Assembly (NCBI GenBank): GCA_004554255.1
Contig: SFNC01000124.1
Location: 1-5,407 of the forward strand
Direction: 5' to 3'
DNA length: 5,407 bases
From: Bacteroidales bacterium
Lineage (GTDB): Bacteria > Bacteroidota > Bacteroidia > Bacteroidales > Muribaculaceae
Under the pieces are notes generated by a model. It was not told the DNA's origin. It was given only the letters and a program-made list of their open reading frames with translations, and made no database searches. A program made the position numbers and the translations under genes. Positions 1 through 5,407 of this stretch are shown in pieces; the first letter of the stretch is position 1; each line of letters begins with the position of its first letter.

Positions 1-105
1 TGTGAATCTGACTTTCTGTTTTACACTCGCGGTAGAAATACGGTGCAAAAATAACTGGAAAAACTGTAACTAACAAATATGCAACTTGAAGTGTTAAAAC
101 ACAAA
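1..105. other. AT-rich intergenic end, no gene supported
   Basis: This short AT-rich stretch lies beyond the terminator of the minus-strand operon. Short open frames run through it: one on the plus strand closes with TAA at 52-54, a second plus frame closes at about 73, and one minus frame is open to the window edge. None has a start codon or a recognisable sequence, so at this length they are expected by chance. The plus-strand frame ending at 54 could be the tail of a convergent gene that begins outside the window, but this cannot be decided here. GTGTT-AA-AACAC at 91-102 is a small inverted repeat within the T-rich tail of the terminator. Confidence 0.4.
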
Positions 106-128
106 AAGTCCCTCATTTAGAGGGACTT
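106..128 (-). terminator. Rho-independent terminator of the speA-truA-nuclease-mnmE operon
   Basis: A perfect 9-bp stem (AAGTCCCTC at 106-114, GAGGGACTT at 120-128) has a 5-nt loop (115-119). Read on the minus strand it is followed by a U-rich run, UUUUUGUGUUUU when the last two stem bases are counted, which is the classic intrinsic terminator arrangement. It begins 42 nt after the mnmE stop codon. The plus-strand side is followed by TAGTTC rather than a T run, so it should work mainly for the leftward operon. Confidence 0.85.
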
Positions 129-138
129 AGTTCAAATC

Positions 139-157
139 ACTCCAAGTTGCTTGGAGT
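139..157 (-). repeat. Stem-loop between mnmE stop and the terminator
   Basis: A perfect 8-bp inverted repeat (ACTCCAAG at 139-146, CTTGGAGT at 150-157) has a 3-nt loop. It lies 13 nt after the mnmE stop codon and 10 nt before the terminator stem, with no T run of its own. It could be a 3'-end stabilising hairpin of the operon mRNA. Its inner sequence GCAACTTG (minus strand, 150-143) can also pair with CAAGTTGC (minus strand, 88-81) on the far side of the terminator, so an alternative fold exists. The role is unknown. Confidence 0.6.
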
Positions 158-170
158 TGTTTATAAGGGG

Positions 171-1583
171 TCACTTTCCGATGCAGAAGCGGGAGAAGAT
201 GGTGTGGAGGATGGTGGTGGAGGTGATGGTGCCGGTGAGGGAGGCGAGGTGGTGGAGGGTGTCGCGGATGTCGAGGGCGACGAGGTCGGCGGGGATGCCG
301 TCGCGGAGTGCGTCGATGACGGCGGCGGCGGCGGTGGCGGCGTCGGCAAGCGCTTGTGCCTGGCGGGCGTTGGTGATGAGTATGTCGGCGTTTATGTCGC
401 CGGTGATTTGGGTCAGTTTTTCTTCGATGGCGCGCAGCAGTCGGGGGATTCCCAGGCCGGTGTGGGCGGATATCTCCAGCAGGGGTGTGCCGGGCGGGAG
501 TATTTGGCGCAGTTTTTCGGCGGCGGGGTGGGGGTCGGCGATGTCTGTTTTGTTTATTGCGGCGATGATTGTGCTGCCGGTGTTGGCGATGATGTCGCGG
601 AATGTGTCTTTTTCTGTTCCGGAGATTGCGTCGGGGGCTGTGGCGTCGACTATCAGGAGTGTTATTGCGGCGGTGTTTATGGCGCGTCGTGTGCGCTGTA
701 TGCCTATTTGCTCAATGGTGTCGTTGGTGTGTCGCAGCCCGGCGGTGTCGATTATGCGCACGAGGTGGTCTCCGATGGTAATTGTGTCTTCTATGGTGTC
801 TCGGGTGGTGCCGTGTATGTCTGACACTATCGCGCGGTCGTCGCCGAGGAGGGTGTTCAGCAACGATGATTTTCCGGCGTTGGTGGGTCCGGCTATTGCC
901 ACGGGTATTCCTTCGCGGATGGCGGCTCCGCGGGAGTATGTTCCGTGGAGGCGGGTTACCTCGGCGTATATCTGTTGTGCGAGGTTAATGAGCCGGTCGC
1001 GAGGCGCGAATTCCACGTCCTGTTCGGAGAAGTCGAGTTCCAGTTCCAGCAGTGCGCTGAGGTCTATGAGCTGTTGTCTGAGTTGGTTGAGGCGTCGTGA
1101 TACCCCGCCGCGCATCTGTGATACTGCCACGCGGTGTGCGGCGCGTGAGCGTGCGGCGATGAGGTCGGCTATGGCTTCGGCCTGGCTGAGGTCTATGTTT
1201 CCGGCTGTGAAAGCGCGTCGGGTGTATTCGCCGGGCTGAGCTATCCTGGCGCCGTTGTGGCAGAGGACCTCCAGGAGTCTTTTCTGTACGTATGGCGAGC
1301 CGTGGACAGAGAATTCCACGGTATCGTCGCCGGTGTATGAGTGCGGGGCGCGGAATGTTGTCGCGACGGCCTGATCCAGGACGCTATTGTCGGTGTCCAG
1401 GATGTTCCCGAGGTGTGCGGTGTGCGATTTTGTCTGCGAGAGGGTTGTTCCTTGCCAGATTTTGTCGGCTATGGCGAAGGCTTCGGGCCCGGCGAGGCGT
1501 ATCACGGCGATGCCTCCGGTGCCTGGGGCAGTGGCTATGGCGCAGATGGTGTCGCTGTTCAGTGTCTGTGGCTTCTCTGCCAT
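171..1583 (-). CDS. mnmE: tRNA uridine-5-carboxymethylaminomethyl modification GTPase MnmE (TrmE)
   Basis: MnmE works with MnmG in the cytoplasm to modify wobble uridine U34 (cmnm5U/nm5U) in a GTP- and K+-dependent reaction. The 470-residue protein is full length for the family. The N-terminal tetrahydrofolate-binding domain (about 10-125) has the DTICAIATAPG opening. A helical domain follows, with QPGEYTRRAF near 116-125 and ELELDFSEQDVEF near 180-192. The inserted G domain shows P-loop GPTNAGKS (232-239, N235 at the K+-binding position), GTTRD (258-262), DTAG (279-282), NKTD (344-347) and SAH (372-374). E291 matches the catalytic glutamate (E282 of E. coli). The C-terminus is the hallmark FCIGK, with Cys467. 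The ATG at 1583 gives the expected N-terminus and overlaps the nuclease 3' end by 25 nt, suggesting coupled translation. One oddity is that the segment before the C-terminal motif reads LASLTGTIT, where relatives usually have an acidic residue after the G. Confidence 0.97.
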   Translation of the reverse strand: MAEKPQTLNSDTICAIATAPGTGGIAVIRLAGPEAFAIADKIWQGTTLSQTKSHTAHLGNILDTDNSVLDQAVATTFRAPHSYTGDDTVEFSVHGSPYVQKRLLEVLCHNGARIAQPGEYTRRAFTAGNIDLSQAEAIADLIAARSRAAHRVAVSQMRGGVSRRLNQLRQQLIDLSALLELELDFSEQDVEFAPRDRLINLAQQIYAEVTRLHGTYSRGAAIREGIPVAIAGPTNAGKSSLLNTLLGDDRAIVSDIHGTTRDTIEDTITIGDHLVRIIDTAGLRHTNDTIEQIGIQRTRRAINTAAITLLIVDATAPDAISGTEKDTFRDIIANTGSTIIAAINKTDIADPHPAAEKLRQILPPGTPLLEISAHTGLGIPRLLRAIEEKLTQITGDINADILITNARQAQALADAATAAAAVIDALRDGIPADLVALDIRDTLHHLASLTGTITSTTILHTIFSRFCIGK

Positions 1584-2416
1584 TGGTGGAATGCGTTTTT
1601 GGATTCGAGACTGTTTTCTATATCGTCGGGGAGTTCTGCGAAGAAGTCGAGGCCTGTTAGCTCTTCCACCTCGTCAACCGAGCGCGATGCGTCCTTCAGC
1701 GATTCCGGCAGGGAGGTATTGCTGAATACGAAAGCGAGCATTGCCGGTTCCTTTGCGTATGGTGCGTAAATAACCTTGAAGAAGCGCTGAGGCACCACCA
1801 CCTTAGTGTCGCCGATGGTGCGAGTCAGCCTGTCTGTAAGCACCGGGCCGCAGATGATTATCAGTGCGCTGTCGCGCGCGGCCCATGTGCGGCATTTGTT
1901 CTCCAGGTCGTTCCAGCGTCCGGAGTTTAGCCGCGACGTCTGCGGGCACATGTTTGTGAGCAGGAAGCAGTCCTTCATGGCCTGAGAGTCCCACTTCATG
2001 TCTCCGGCGGGCGCCATGTGTCCGCGGTCGAATCCCGAGCGGCGATAGTCGTCGAGGGTAGGGCATCCGGGCACCTTTTTGTCGGGACTGAACTTGTTGT
2101 GGCGCGGCAGGTCGCCTTTTGTCTCCTGTGCCGTCAGTTCCCATGCCACGTAATTCGGGACGTGCATTTCGGGGTTGAAGTTGACGGTGAAGCCGGTGTA
2201 TTCCAGCATTATTCCCGGGGTGGATTCCGGCATCACCACCTTGGTGAGGGAGCAGGCGTCAGCGCCTGTTTCTGCCGCAGATTTGCTGCGTCTGTCGTTT
2301 AAGGATGCGTATATCACGCTGCCGGCCAGTATTACAGTGGCGGCAATCAGGGCAAGGCTGCGTATGCGCTTTGCTATGCGTTTGGCGCGCCGAATCGGTG
2401 CGGGTCTATGTCTCAT
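1559..2416 (-). CDS. Membrane-anchored DNA/RNA non-specific endonuclease (NUC1/Serratia nuclease family)
   Basis: This 285-residue protein belongs to the beta-beta-alpha-metal (His-Me finger) non-specific nucleases, which cut DNA and RNA with one metal ion. The signature DRGHMAPAGDM starts at 130, with Arg131 and catalytic His133. TNMCPQ (154-159) and LNSGRWNDLE (163-172) follow, with Asn164 as the predicted metal ligand and Glu172 conserved, so the active site looks intact. The N-terminus is rich in Arg and Lys (residues 1-19), followed by one hydrophobic segment (about 21-39). By the positive-inside rule this predicts an inner-membrane anchor or uncleaved signal, with the catalytic domain in the periplasm. 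No lipobox cysteine sits at the end of that segment. Six cysteines after it (55, 118, 150, 157, 175, 189) would fit disulfides outside the cytoplasm. The gene starts 3 nt after truA and overlaps mnmE by 25 nt. Substrate and biological role are unknown; nutrient scavenging or DNA turnover is possible. Confidence 0.92.
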   Translation of the reverse strand: MRHRPAPIRRAKRIAKRIRSLALIAATVILAGSVIYASLNDRRSKSAAETGADACSLTKVVMPESTPGIMLEYTGFTVNFNPEMHVPNYVAWELTAQETKGDLPRHNKFSPDKKVPGCPTLDDYRRSGFDRGHMAPAGDMKWDSQAMKDCFLLTNMCPQTSRLNSGRWNDLENKCRTWAARDSALIIICGPVLTDRLTRTIGDTKVVVPQRFFKVIYAPYAKEPAMLAFVFSNTSLPESLKDASRSVDEVEELTGLDFFAELPDDIENSLESKNAFHQWQRSHRH

Positions 2417-2419
2417 TTG

Positions 2420-3184
2420 CTATTGCTTACTCGCTTGATTATAAAAAGGATAGTTCACGTCCCACAGGAACAGCGCGTGCGCGGGCATGGACGTTCCGGC
2501 TGCCGAGCGCGACTTTGCGGCGATTATGTCTGCCACACCGTCCGGGGTGATTTTGCCTGTGCCAACCATCACCAGCGTGCCCACTACGGCGCGCACCATA
2601 TTGCGCAGGAATCTGTCGGCCGAAATCTCGAAGTACCACAGTCCCGGACAAGCCTCCACCCGGTGCCATTGTGCGTGCGTGACGGTGCAGATGTTGGTCT
2701 TGGTGTCCGCGTGCAGTTTTGCGAACGAAGTAAAATCCTGAGTACCAAGAATGTGCTTTGCGGCGGCGTTCATGGCGTCGAAATCCAGCCCGGGCGGCGT
2801 GCGCCACGAGAGCGGATACACAAACGGATTGTCGGACGTATGCGCGAAGTACCTGTAAGTGCGCTGCGTGGCATCGAACCGCGCGTGTGCGTCATCGGCG
2901 ACGGGCGTGATTGCGTTAATTACCACATCGGGGCGACATATCGCGTTCACCGGGCGTATCAGGCCCGGGGCCTTGTCGGGGGCGATGTCCAGGTCCAGGT
3001 GCGCCACCATTCGCCGTGCGTTCACTCCGGCGTCGGTGCGGCCGGCGCCGGTGACGGCTATTTCCCGGCGCAGTACCATCGCGAAGGCATCCTCCAGCGC
3101 GCCCTGTACGGAGACATCGCCGGGCTGAATCTGCCACCCGTGGTATGCGGCGCCGCGGAAACTGATATCCAGGAAATATCGCAT
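2420..3184 (-). CDS. truA: tRNA pseudouridine(38-40) synthase TruA
   Basis: TruA converts uridines 38, 39 and 40 of the tRNA anticodon arm to pseudouridine; it acts as a homodimer and needs no cofactor. The 254-residue protein has the usual family length. It opens with MRYFLDISFRGAAYHGWQIQ, and the catalytic motif GAGRTDAGVNA (46-56) contains the nucleophile Asp51. TYRYFAH (109-115) carries the active-site tyrosine, Y110. FTSFAK (151-156) and RFLRNMVRAVVGTL (191-204) are typical of the second half. The C-terminal motif PAHALFLWDV (234-243) has Ala where most relatives have Gly. The start at 3184 is supported because the family N-terminus begins within a few residues of it. It lies 22 nt after the speA stop and 3 nt before the nuclease start, with no terminator in either gap, so it is in the same transcript. 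Confidence 0.97.
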   Translation of the reverse strand: MRYFLDISFRGAAYHGWQIQPGDVSVQGALEDAFAMVLRREIAVTGAGRTDAGVNARRMVAHLDLDIAPDKAPGLIRPVNAICRPDVVINAITPVADDAHARFDATQRTYRYFAHTSDNPFVYPLSWRTPPGLDFDAMNAAAKHILGTQDFTSFAKLHADTKTNICTVTHAQWHRVEACPGLWYFEISADRFLRNMVRAVVGTLVMVGTGKITPDGVADIIAAKSRSAAGTSMPAHALFLWDVNYPFYNQASKQ

Positions 3185-3206
3185 GGCGGAGTCAGTGGGC
3201 TTGGTG

Positions 3207-5111
3207 TCAGTCTTTTTCGAGATAAGTATACCCGTACAGACCCGAGCCGTACGTGGACAGGAAATTGCGGCCTTCCTCGGGCGAAATACGTCCGGCTTTC
3301 ATTGATGCGGTAACCCATGCTTCCACATTGCGCACCAGCTTTTTAGGGTTGTACTGCACATAGTCCAGTACCTCGGCGACGGTCTCGCCGTCAATCATCT
3401 GGTCGATTGTGTACTTGTCCTTGTTTACGCAGATATGTACCTCGTTAGTGTCGCCGAACAGATTGTGCATGTCGCCGAGAATCTCCTGGTATGCGCCCAC
3501 CAGGAATACGCCGATGTAGTACGTCTCGCCCTGTTTTATCTGATGCACGGGCATTGCGCCGGTGTTGTCGTGGCGCGAGATAAAGTTGGCGATTTTTCCG
3601 TCCGAGTCGCACGTGATGTCCTGTATTGTGCATGTGCGGGTGGGCTTCTCGTCGAGTCGCGCTATGGGCATGATGGGGAAGATCTGGTCTATGGCCCAGG
3701 CATCGGGCAGAGACTGGAACAGCGAGAAGTTGCAGAAGTATTTGTCCGGGAGCATGCGTGGAATTTTACGCAGCTCCTCCGGCGGATGCTTCATGGACGC
3801 GGCCATGCTGCCCACCTCTCGGGCGATAGACCAGAACAGCTTCTCTATCTGTGCGCGGGTCTCCAGGTCCAGCATGCCCAGGCTAAAGAGGTCCAGGGCC
3901 TCCTCGCGGATCTGCAGGGCGTCGTGCCAGTCCTCGAACATCCGTTGCTGTGTTATCTTGTCCCATATCTCGTACATCTCGCGCGACAGCTCGTGTGCGT
4001 CCTCGGGCAGGTCCTCATTGTCATGCCATACGGGCAGCGAGGTGGTCTCCAGGACCTCGAAAATCAGGATGGAGTGGTGTGCGGTAAGCGAGCGTCCGCT
4101 CTCATTGATGATGTTAGGCTGAGGCAGGTCGTTCTTGGTGCACACGTCAACAATCGCCGATACGGCATCGTTGGCGTATTCCTGGATGGAATAGTTCATT
4201 GAGCTTTCCGATGCCGACGAGCGTGTGCCGTCGTAGTCCACGCCCAGACCACCGCCTATGTCTATGAATTCCAGGTTGAAGCCCTGCTTGCACAGCTGCA
4301 CATAGAACTGAGTTGCCTCGCGCAGAGCGTTCTTGATATGGCGGATTTTGGTAATCTGGCTGCCGATGTGGAAGTGGGTGAGCTTCAGGCAGTCCCTGAG
4401 GTCGCGTTTCTCCAGAATATCCAGTGCTTCAAGCAGTTCTGACGAGTTCAGGCCGAATTTGCTCTGGTCGCCGCCGCTCTCGGCCCATTTGCCGGAACCG
4501 TTGGCCGACAGCTTTATGCGTATGCCGATGTTTGGCTTGATTTTCAGGCGCTTGGCGATGTCGGCAATCAGCATCAGCTCGTTCAGTTTCTCCACCACCA
4601 GGTATATTCTGCGGCCCATCTTCTGCGCCAGCAGAGCCAGCTCGATGTAGTTCTCGTCCTTGTATCCGTTGCAGATGATGAGGGCATTGTCGGCAATGTT
4701 AGTAGCCAGCACGGCGTGCAGCTCGGGCTTCGAGCCGGCCTCAAGACCAATGTTGAATTTTTTGCCGTGGCTTACAATTTCCTCCACCACCTGCCGCATC
4801 TGATTCACCTTGATGGGGTAAATCATGTAGTTGCGGGCCGTGTAGTTGTAGCGCTCGGCGGCATTCTGGAAACAGGTGGAAATCTTTTCGATGCGTGTGT
4901 CCAGGATGTCGGGGAAACGCAGCAGTATGGGCGAGGTCATGTCGCGGACCTGCAGTTCGTCCATGACTTCCTTAAGGTCCACAGAGGCATAACCGGGACG
5001 CGGAGTTACGGAGACGTGCCCTTTCTCGTTGATAGAAAAGTAATTACGTCCCCATCCGGTGATATTGTACAGTTCGGCGCTGTCTTCAATTCGCCATTTT
5101 CGCATTGGCAT
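3207..5111 (-). CDS. speA: Biosynthetic arginine decarboxylase SpeA (PLP-dependent)
   Basis: SpeA decarboxylates L-arginine to agmatine. In Bacteroidales agmatine leads through N-carbamoylputrescine to putrescine and spermidine. The 634 residues match the family length. The PLP-binding TIM barrel covers roughly 60-360. Lys101 in YPIKVNQMR is the expected Schiff-base lysine, HFHIGSQ (246-252) contains the cofactor-stacking histidine, and DIGGGLGVDYDG (284-295) is the phosphate-binding glycine-rich loop. ESGR is at 337-340. The C-terminal beta domain holds the catalytic Cys501 in CDSDGK (501-506) and GAYQE (539-543), whose tyrosine faces PLP across the dimer. A helical insertion at about 360-460 is typical of this fold-III subgroup. 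The sequence closely matches Bacteroides SpeA as I recall it. Two starts are possible, ATG at 5111 or ATG at 5105 (MRKW, where several relatives begin). Neither has a Shine-Dalgarno site. It is the first gene of the operon. Confidence 0.98.
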   Translation of the reverse strand: MPMRKWRIEDSAELYNITGWGRNYFSINEKGHVSVTPRPGYASVDLKEVMDELQVRDMTSPILLRFPDILDTRIEKISTCFQNAAERYNYTARNYMIYPIKVNQMRQVVEEIVSHGKKFNIGLEAGSKPELHAVLATNIADNALIICNGYKDENYIELALLAQKMGRRIYLVVEKLNELMLIADIAKRLKIKPNIGIRIKLSANGSGKWAESGGDQSKFGLNSSELLEALDILEKRDLRDCLKLTHFHIGSQITKIRHIKNALREATQFYVQLCKQGFNLEFIDIGGGLGVDYDGTRSSASESSMNYSIQEYANDAVSAIVDVCTKNDLPQPNIINESGRSLTAHHSILIFEVLETTSLPVWHDNEDLPEDAHELSREMYEIWDKITQQRMFEDWHDALQIREEALDLFSLGMLDLETRAQIEKLFWSIAREVGSMAASMKHPPEELRKIPRMLPDKYFCNFSLFQSLPDAWAIDQIFPIMPIARLDEKPTRTCTIQDITCDSDGKIANFISRHDNTGAMPVHQIKQGETYYIGVFLVGAYQEILGDMHNLFGDTNEVHICVNKDKYTIDQMIDGETVAEVLDYVQYNPKKLVRNVEAWVTASMKAGRISPEEGRNFLSTYGSGLYGYTYLEKD

Positions 5112-5135
5112 AGATATATTTTAAAGATTAGAATA

Positions 5136-5167
5136 CAAAAGTACAAAAAATCCCGTATAAAAAACAC
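5136..5167 (-). promoter_or_regulatory. Candidate promoter for the speA operon
   Basis: On the minus strand, TACTTTTG (5143 to 5136) is an exact match to the Bacteroidetes -7 element TAnnTTTG. About 20 nt upstream the sequence reads GTGTTTTTT, which only weakly resembles the -33 TTTG element. Transcription would start near 5128-5131, leaving a short A/T-rich leader of roughly 18 nt before the ATG at 5111. No other complete -7 match was noticed on this strand in the gap. The position just upstream of the first gene of the operon supports the call. Confidence 0.6.
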
Positions 5168-5198
5168 TTTCCGGTCACTAATATTTGCGTATAAAAAA
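5154..5198 (+). repeat. 11-bp direct repeat in the divergent promoter region
   Basis: CGTATAAAAAA occurs at 5154-5164 and again at 5188-5198, 34 bp apart start to start, a little over three helical turns. The first copy lies over the upstream half of the leftward speA promoter. The second lies inside the spacer of the rightward promoter. It could be a shared regulator site or bent A-tract DNA. Chance is also possible in such AT-rich sequence. Confidence 0.45.
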
Positions 5199-5215
5199 AT
5201 TCTGTATTAACTTTG
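5184..5215 (+). promoter_or_regulatory. Promoter for the lipoprotein gene, Bacteroidetes type
   Basis: TTTG at 5184-5187 is followed after 20 nt by TAACTTTG at 5208-5215, matching both parts of the Bacteroidetes housekeeping promoter (TTTG, about 20 nt, TAnnTTTG). The predicted start of transcription is near 5220-5223, giving a leader of about 60 nt before the ATG at 5281. The spacer contains an A-tract (5193-5199). Confidence 0.75.
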
Positions 5216-5231
5216 TAAGCATCATGCACAC

Positions 5232-5243
5232 ATTACATGTAAT
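5232..5243. promoter_or_regulatory. 12-bp perfect palindrome, possible operator
   Basis: ATTACATGTAAT is a perfect 12-bp palindrome located about 10 nt downstream of the predicted rightward transcription start and 37 nt before the lipoprotein ATG. The position would suit a repressor dimer site or an mRNA leader element. No regulator gene is present in the window to pair it with. Confidence 0.35.
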
Positions 5244-5280
5244 TAAAAATCATTATTCACCCAATAAAAATTAAACCGAT

Positions 5281-5407
5281 ATGAAAAAAGTACTTCTTAC
5301 TATGGTTGCCGGCCTTGGCCTGTTCCTGGTTTCTTGCGCAAGCAACGAGCAGAAAGCAATTGACATTATCAAGGACGCTACCGAGCAGATAAAGAACGCC
5401 GACTCAG
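5281..5407 (+). CDS. Small predicted lipoprotein, 3' end beyond the window
   Basis: Only the first 42 codons are visible. The protein starts MKKVLLTMVAGLGLFLVSC, a type II signal peptide: two lysines, a hydrophobic run (about 4-17), then lipobox L-V-S-C with Cys19 as the predicted lipidated residue. This predicts export and anchoring to the envelope. After the cysteine comes a short Ser/Asn/Glu/Gln linker, and then a charged stretch (about 24-42, AIDIIKDATEQIKNAD) that looks alpha-helical and amphipathic. No +2 aspartate is present; Ala follows the cysteine. I do not recognise the family. The ATG follows an A/T-rich leader with no Shine-Dalgarno site, as is usual in Bacteroidetes. It is divergent from speA and has its own well-matched promoter. 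Length and function cannot be judged from this fragment. Confidence 0.85.
   Translation, partial: MKKVLLTMVAGLGLFLVSCASNEQKAIDIIKDATEQIKNADS

Noticed and set aside
1..54. Possible C-terminal tail of a plus-strand gene ending with TAA at 52-54
   Set aside because: Only 17 codons are visible, and another plus frame and a minus frame are open over the same bases, so coding cannot be told from chance.
106..157. A tRNA-like or T-arm-like segment (GTTCAAATC) near the terminator
   Set aside because: The flanking bases do not form a T stem and no acceptor, D or anticodon arm can be placed around it. The hairpins are better explained as mRNA 3'-end structures.
321..340. GGC-repeat tract that might be a microsatellite
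   Set aside because: It is only about six triplets with an interruption, and it encodes an Ala-rich helix stretch of MnmE (about residues 416-421) in frame.
151..1239. Long plus-strand open frames (151-1239 and 147-824) opposite mnmE
   Set aside because: They are antisense to a clear full-length MnmE. Their proteins are low-complexity (Gly/Val/Asp- or Arg/Ser/Met-rich), as expected from the complement of a gene with strong C-ending codon use.
2408..3313. 301-codon plus-strand open frame opposite truA
   Set aside because: It is antisense to TruA, runs across the truA/nuclease and speA/truA junctions, and its protein is rich in Arg, Gly, Val, His and Cys with no recognisable domain. It has no promoter of its own.
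3435..4202. 255-codon plus-strand open frame opposite speA
   Set aside because: It lies wholly inside the conserved SpeA coding region and its translation has no recognisable features; it is a shadow frame.
1..5407. CRISPR array, transposon, phage or defence genes
   Set aside because: There are no regularly spaced repeats, no transposase or integrase coding sequence, and no toxin-antitoxin or restriction genes. The nuclease is of the general NUC1 type, not a recognised defence effector.

Overview
The window looks like ordinary chromosomal sequence from a member of the Bacteroidales, perhaps a Muribaculaceae-like gut bacterium. The order-level call rests on three observations. The arginine decarboxylase closely resembles the Bacteroides-type SpeA as I remember it. 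Promoter-like sites fit the Bacteroidetes pattern (TTTG, about 20 nt, then TAnnTTTG). The start codons at the two gene 5' ends lie in A/T-rich DNA with no Shine-Dalgarno sequence. The family-level guess is weak.

Four complete genes lie tightly packed on the minus strand and almost certainly form one operon. In transcription order (right to left) they are: speA, biosynthetic arginine decarboxylase (5111-3207); truA, tRNA pseudouridine synthase (3184-2420, 22 nt after speA); a membrane-anchored DNA/RNA non-specific endonuclease of the His-Asn-metal family (2416-1559, 3 nt after truA); and mnmE, tRNA-modifying GTPase (1583-171, overlapping the nuclease by 25 nt). A Rho-independent terminator (about 106-128) closes the operon, with a second stem-loop between it and the mnmE stop codon.

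The 169-bp gap at 5112-5280 is AT-rich and holds two divergent promoter-like sites. One points left into speA and one points right into a lipoprotein gene that starts at 5281 and is cut by the window end. The gap also has an 11-bp direct repeat and a 12-bp perfect palindrome. The first ~100 bases are AT-rich with no supportable gene.

Functionally, truA (pseudouridine at positions 38-40 of the anticodon arm) and mnmE (wobble U34 modification) both act on tRNA. speA makes agmatine, the precursor of putrescine and spermidine, which themselves bind RNA. The nuclease is the odd member: its predicted location outside the cytoplasm does not fit tRNA modification. I see no defence island, CRISPR array, transposon or clearly new system. 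The points most worth a second look are the translationally linked nuclease, the compact divergent promoter region, the nested inverted repeats after mnmE, and the extreme base skew at the mnmE 3' end.
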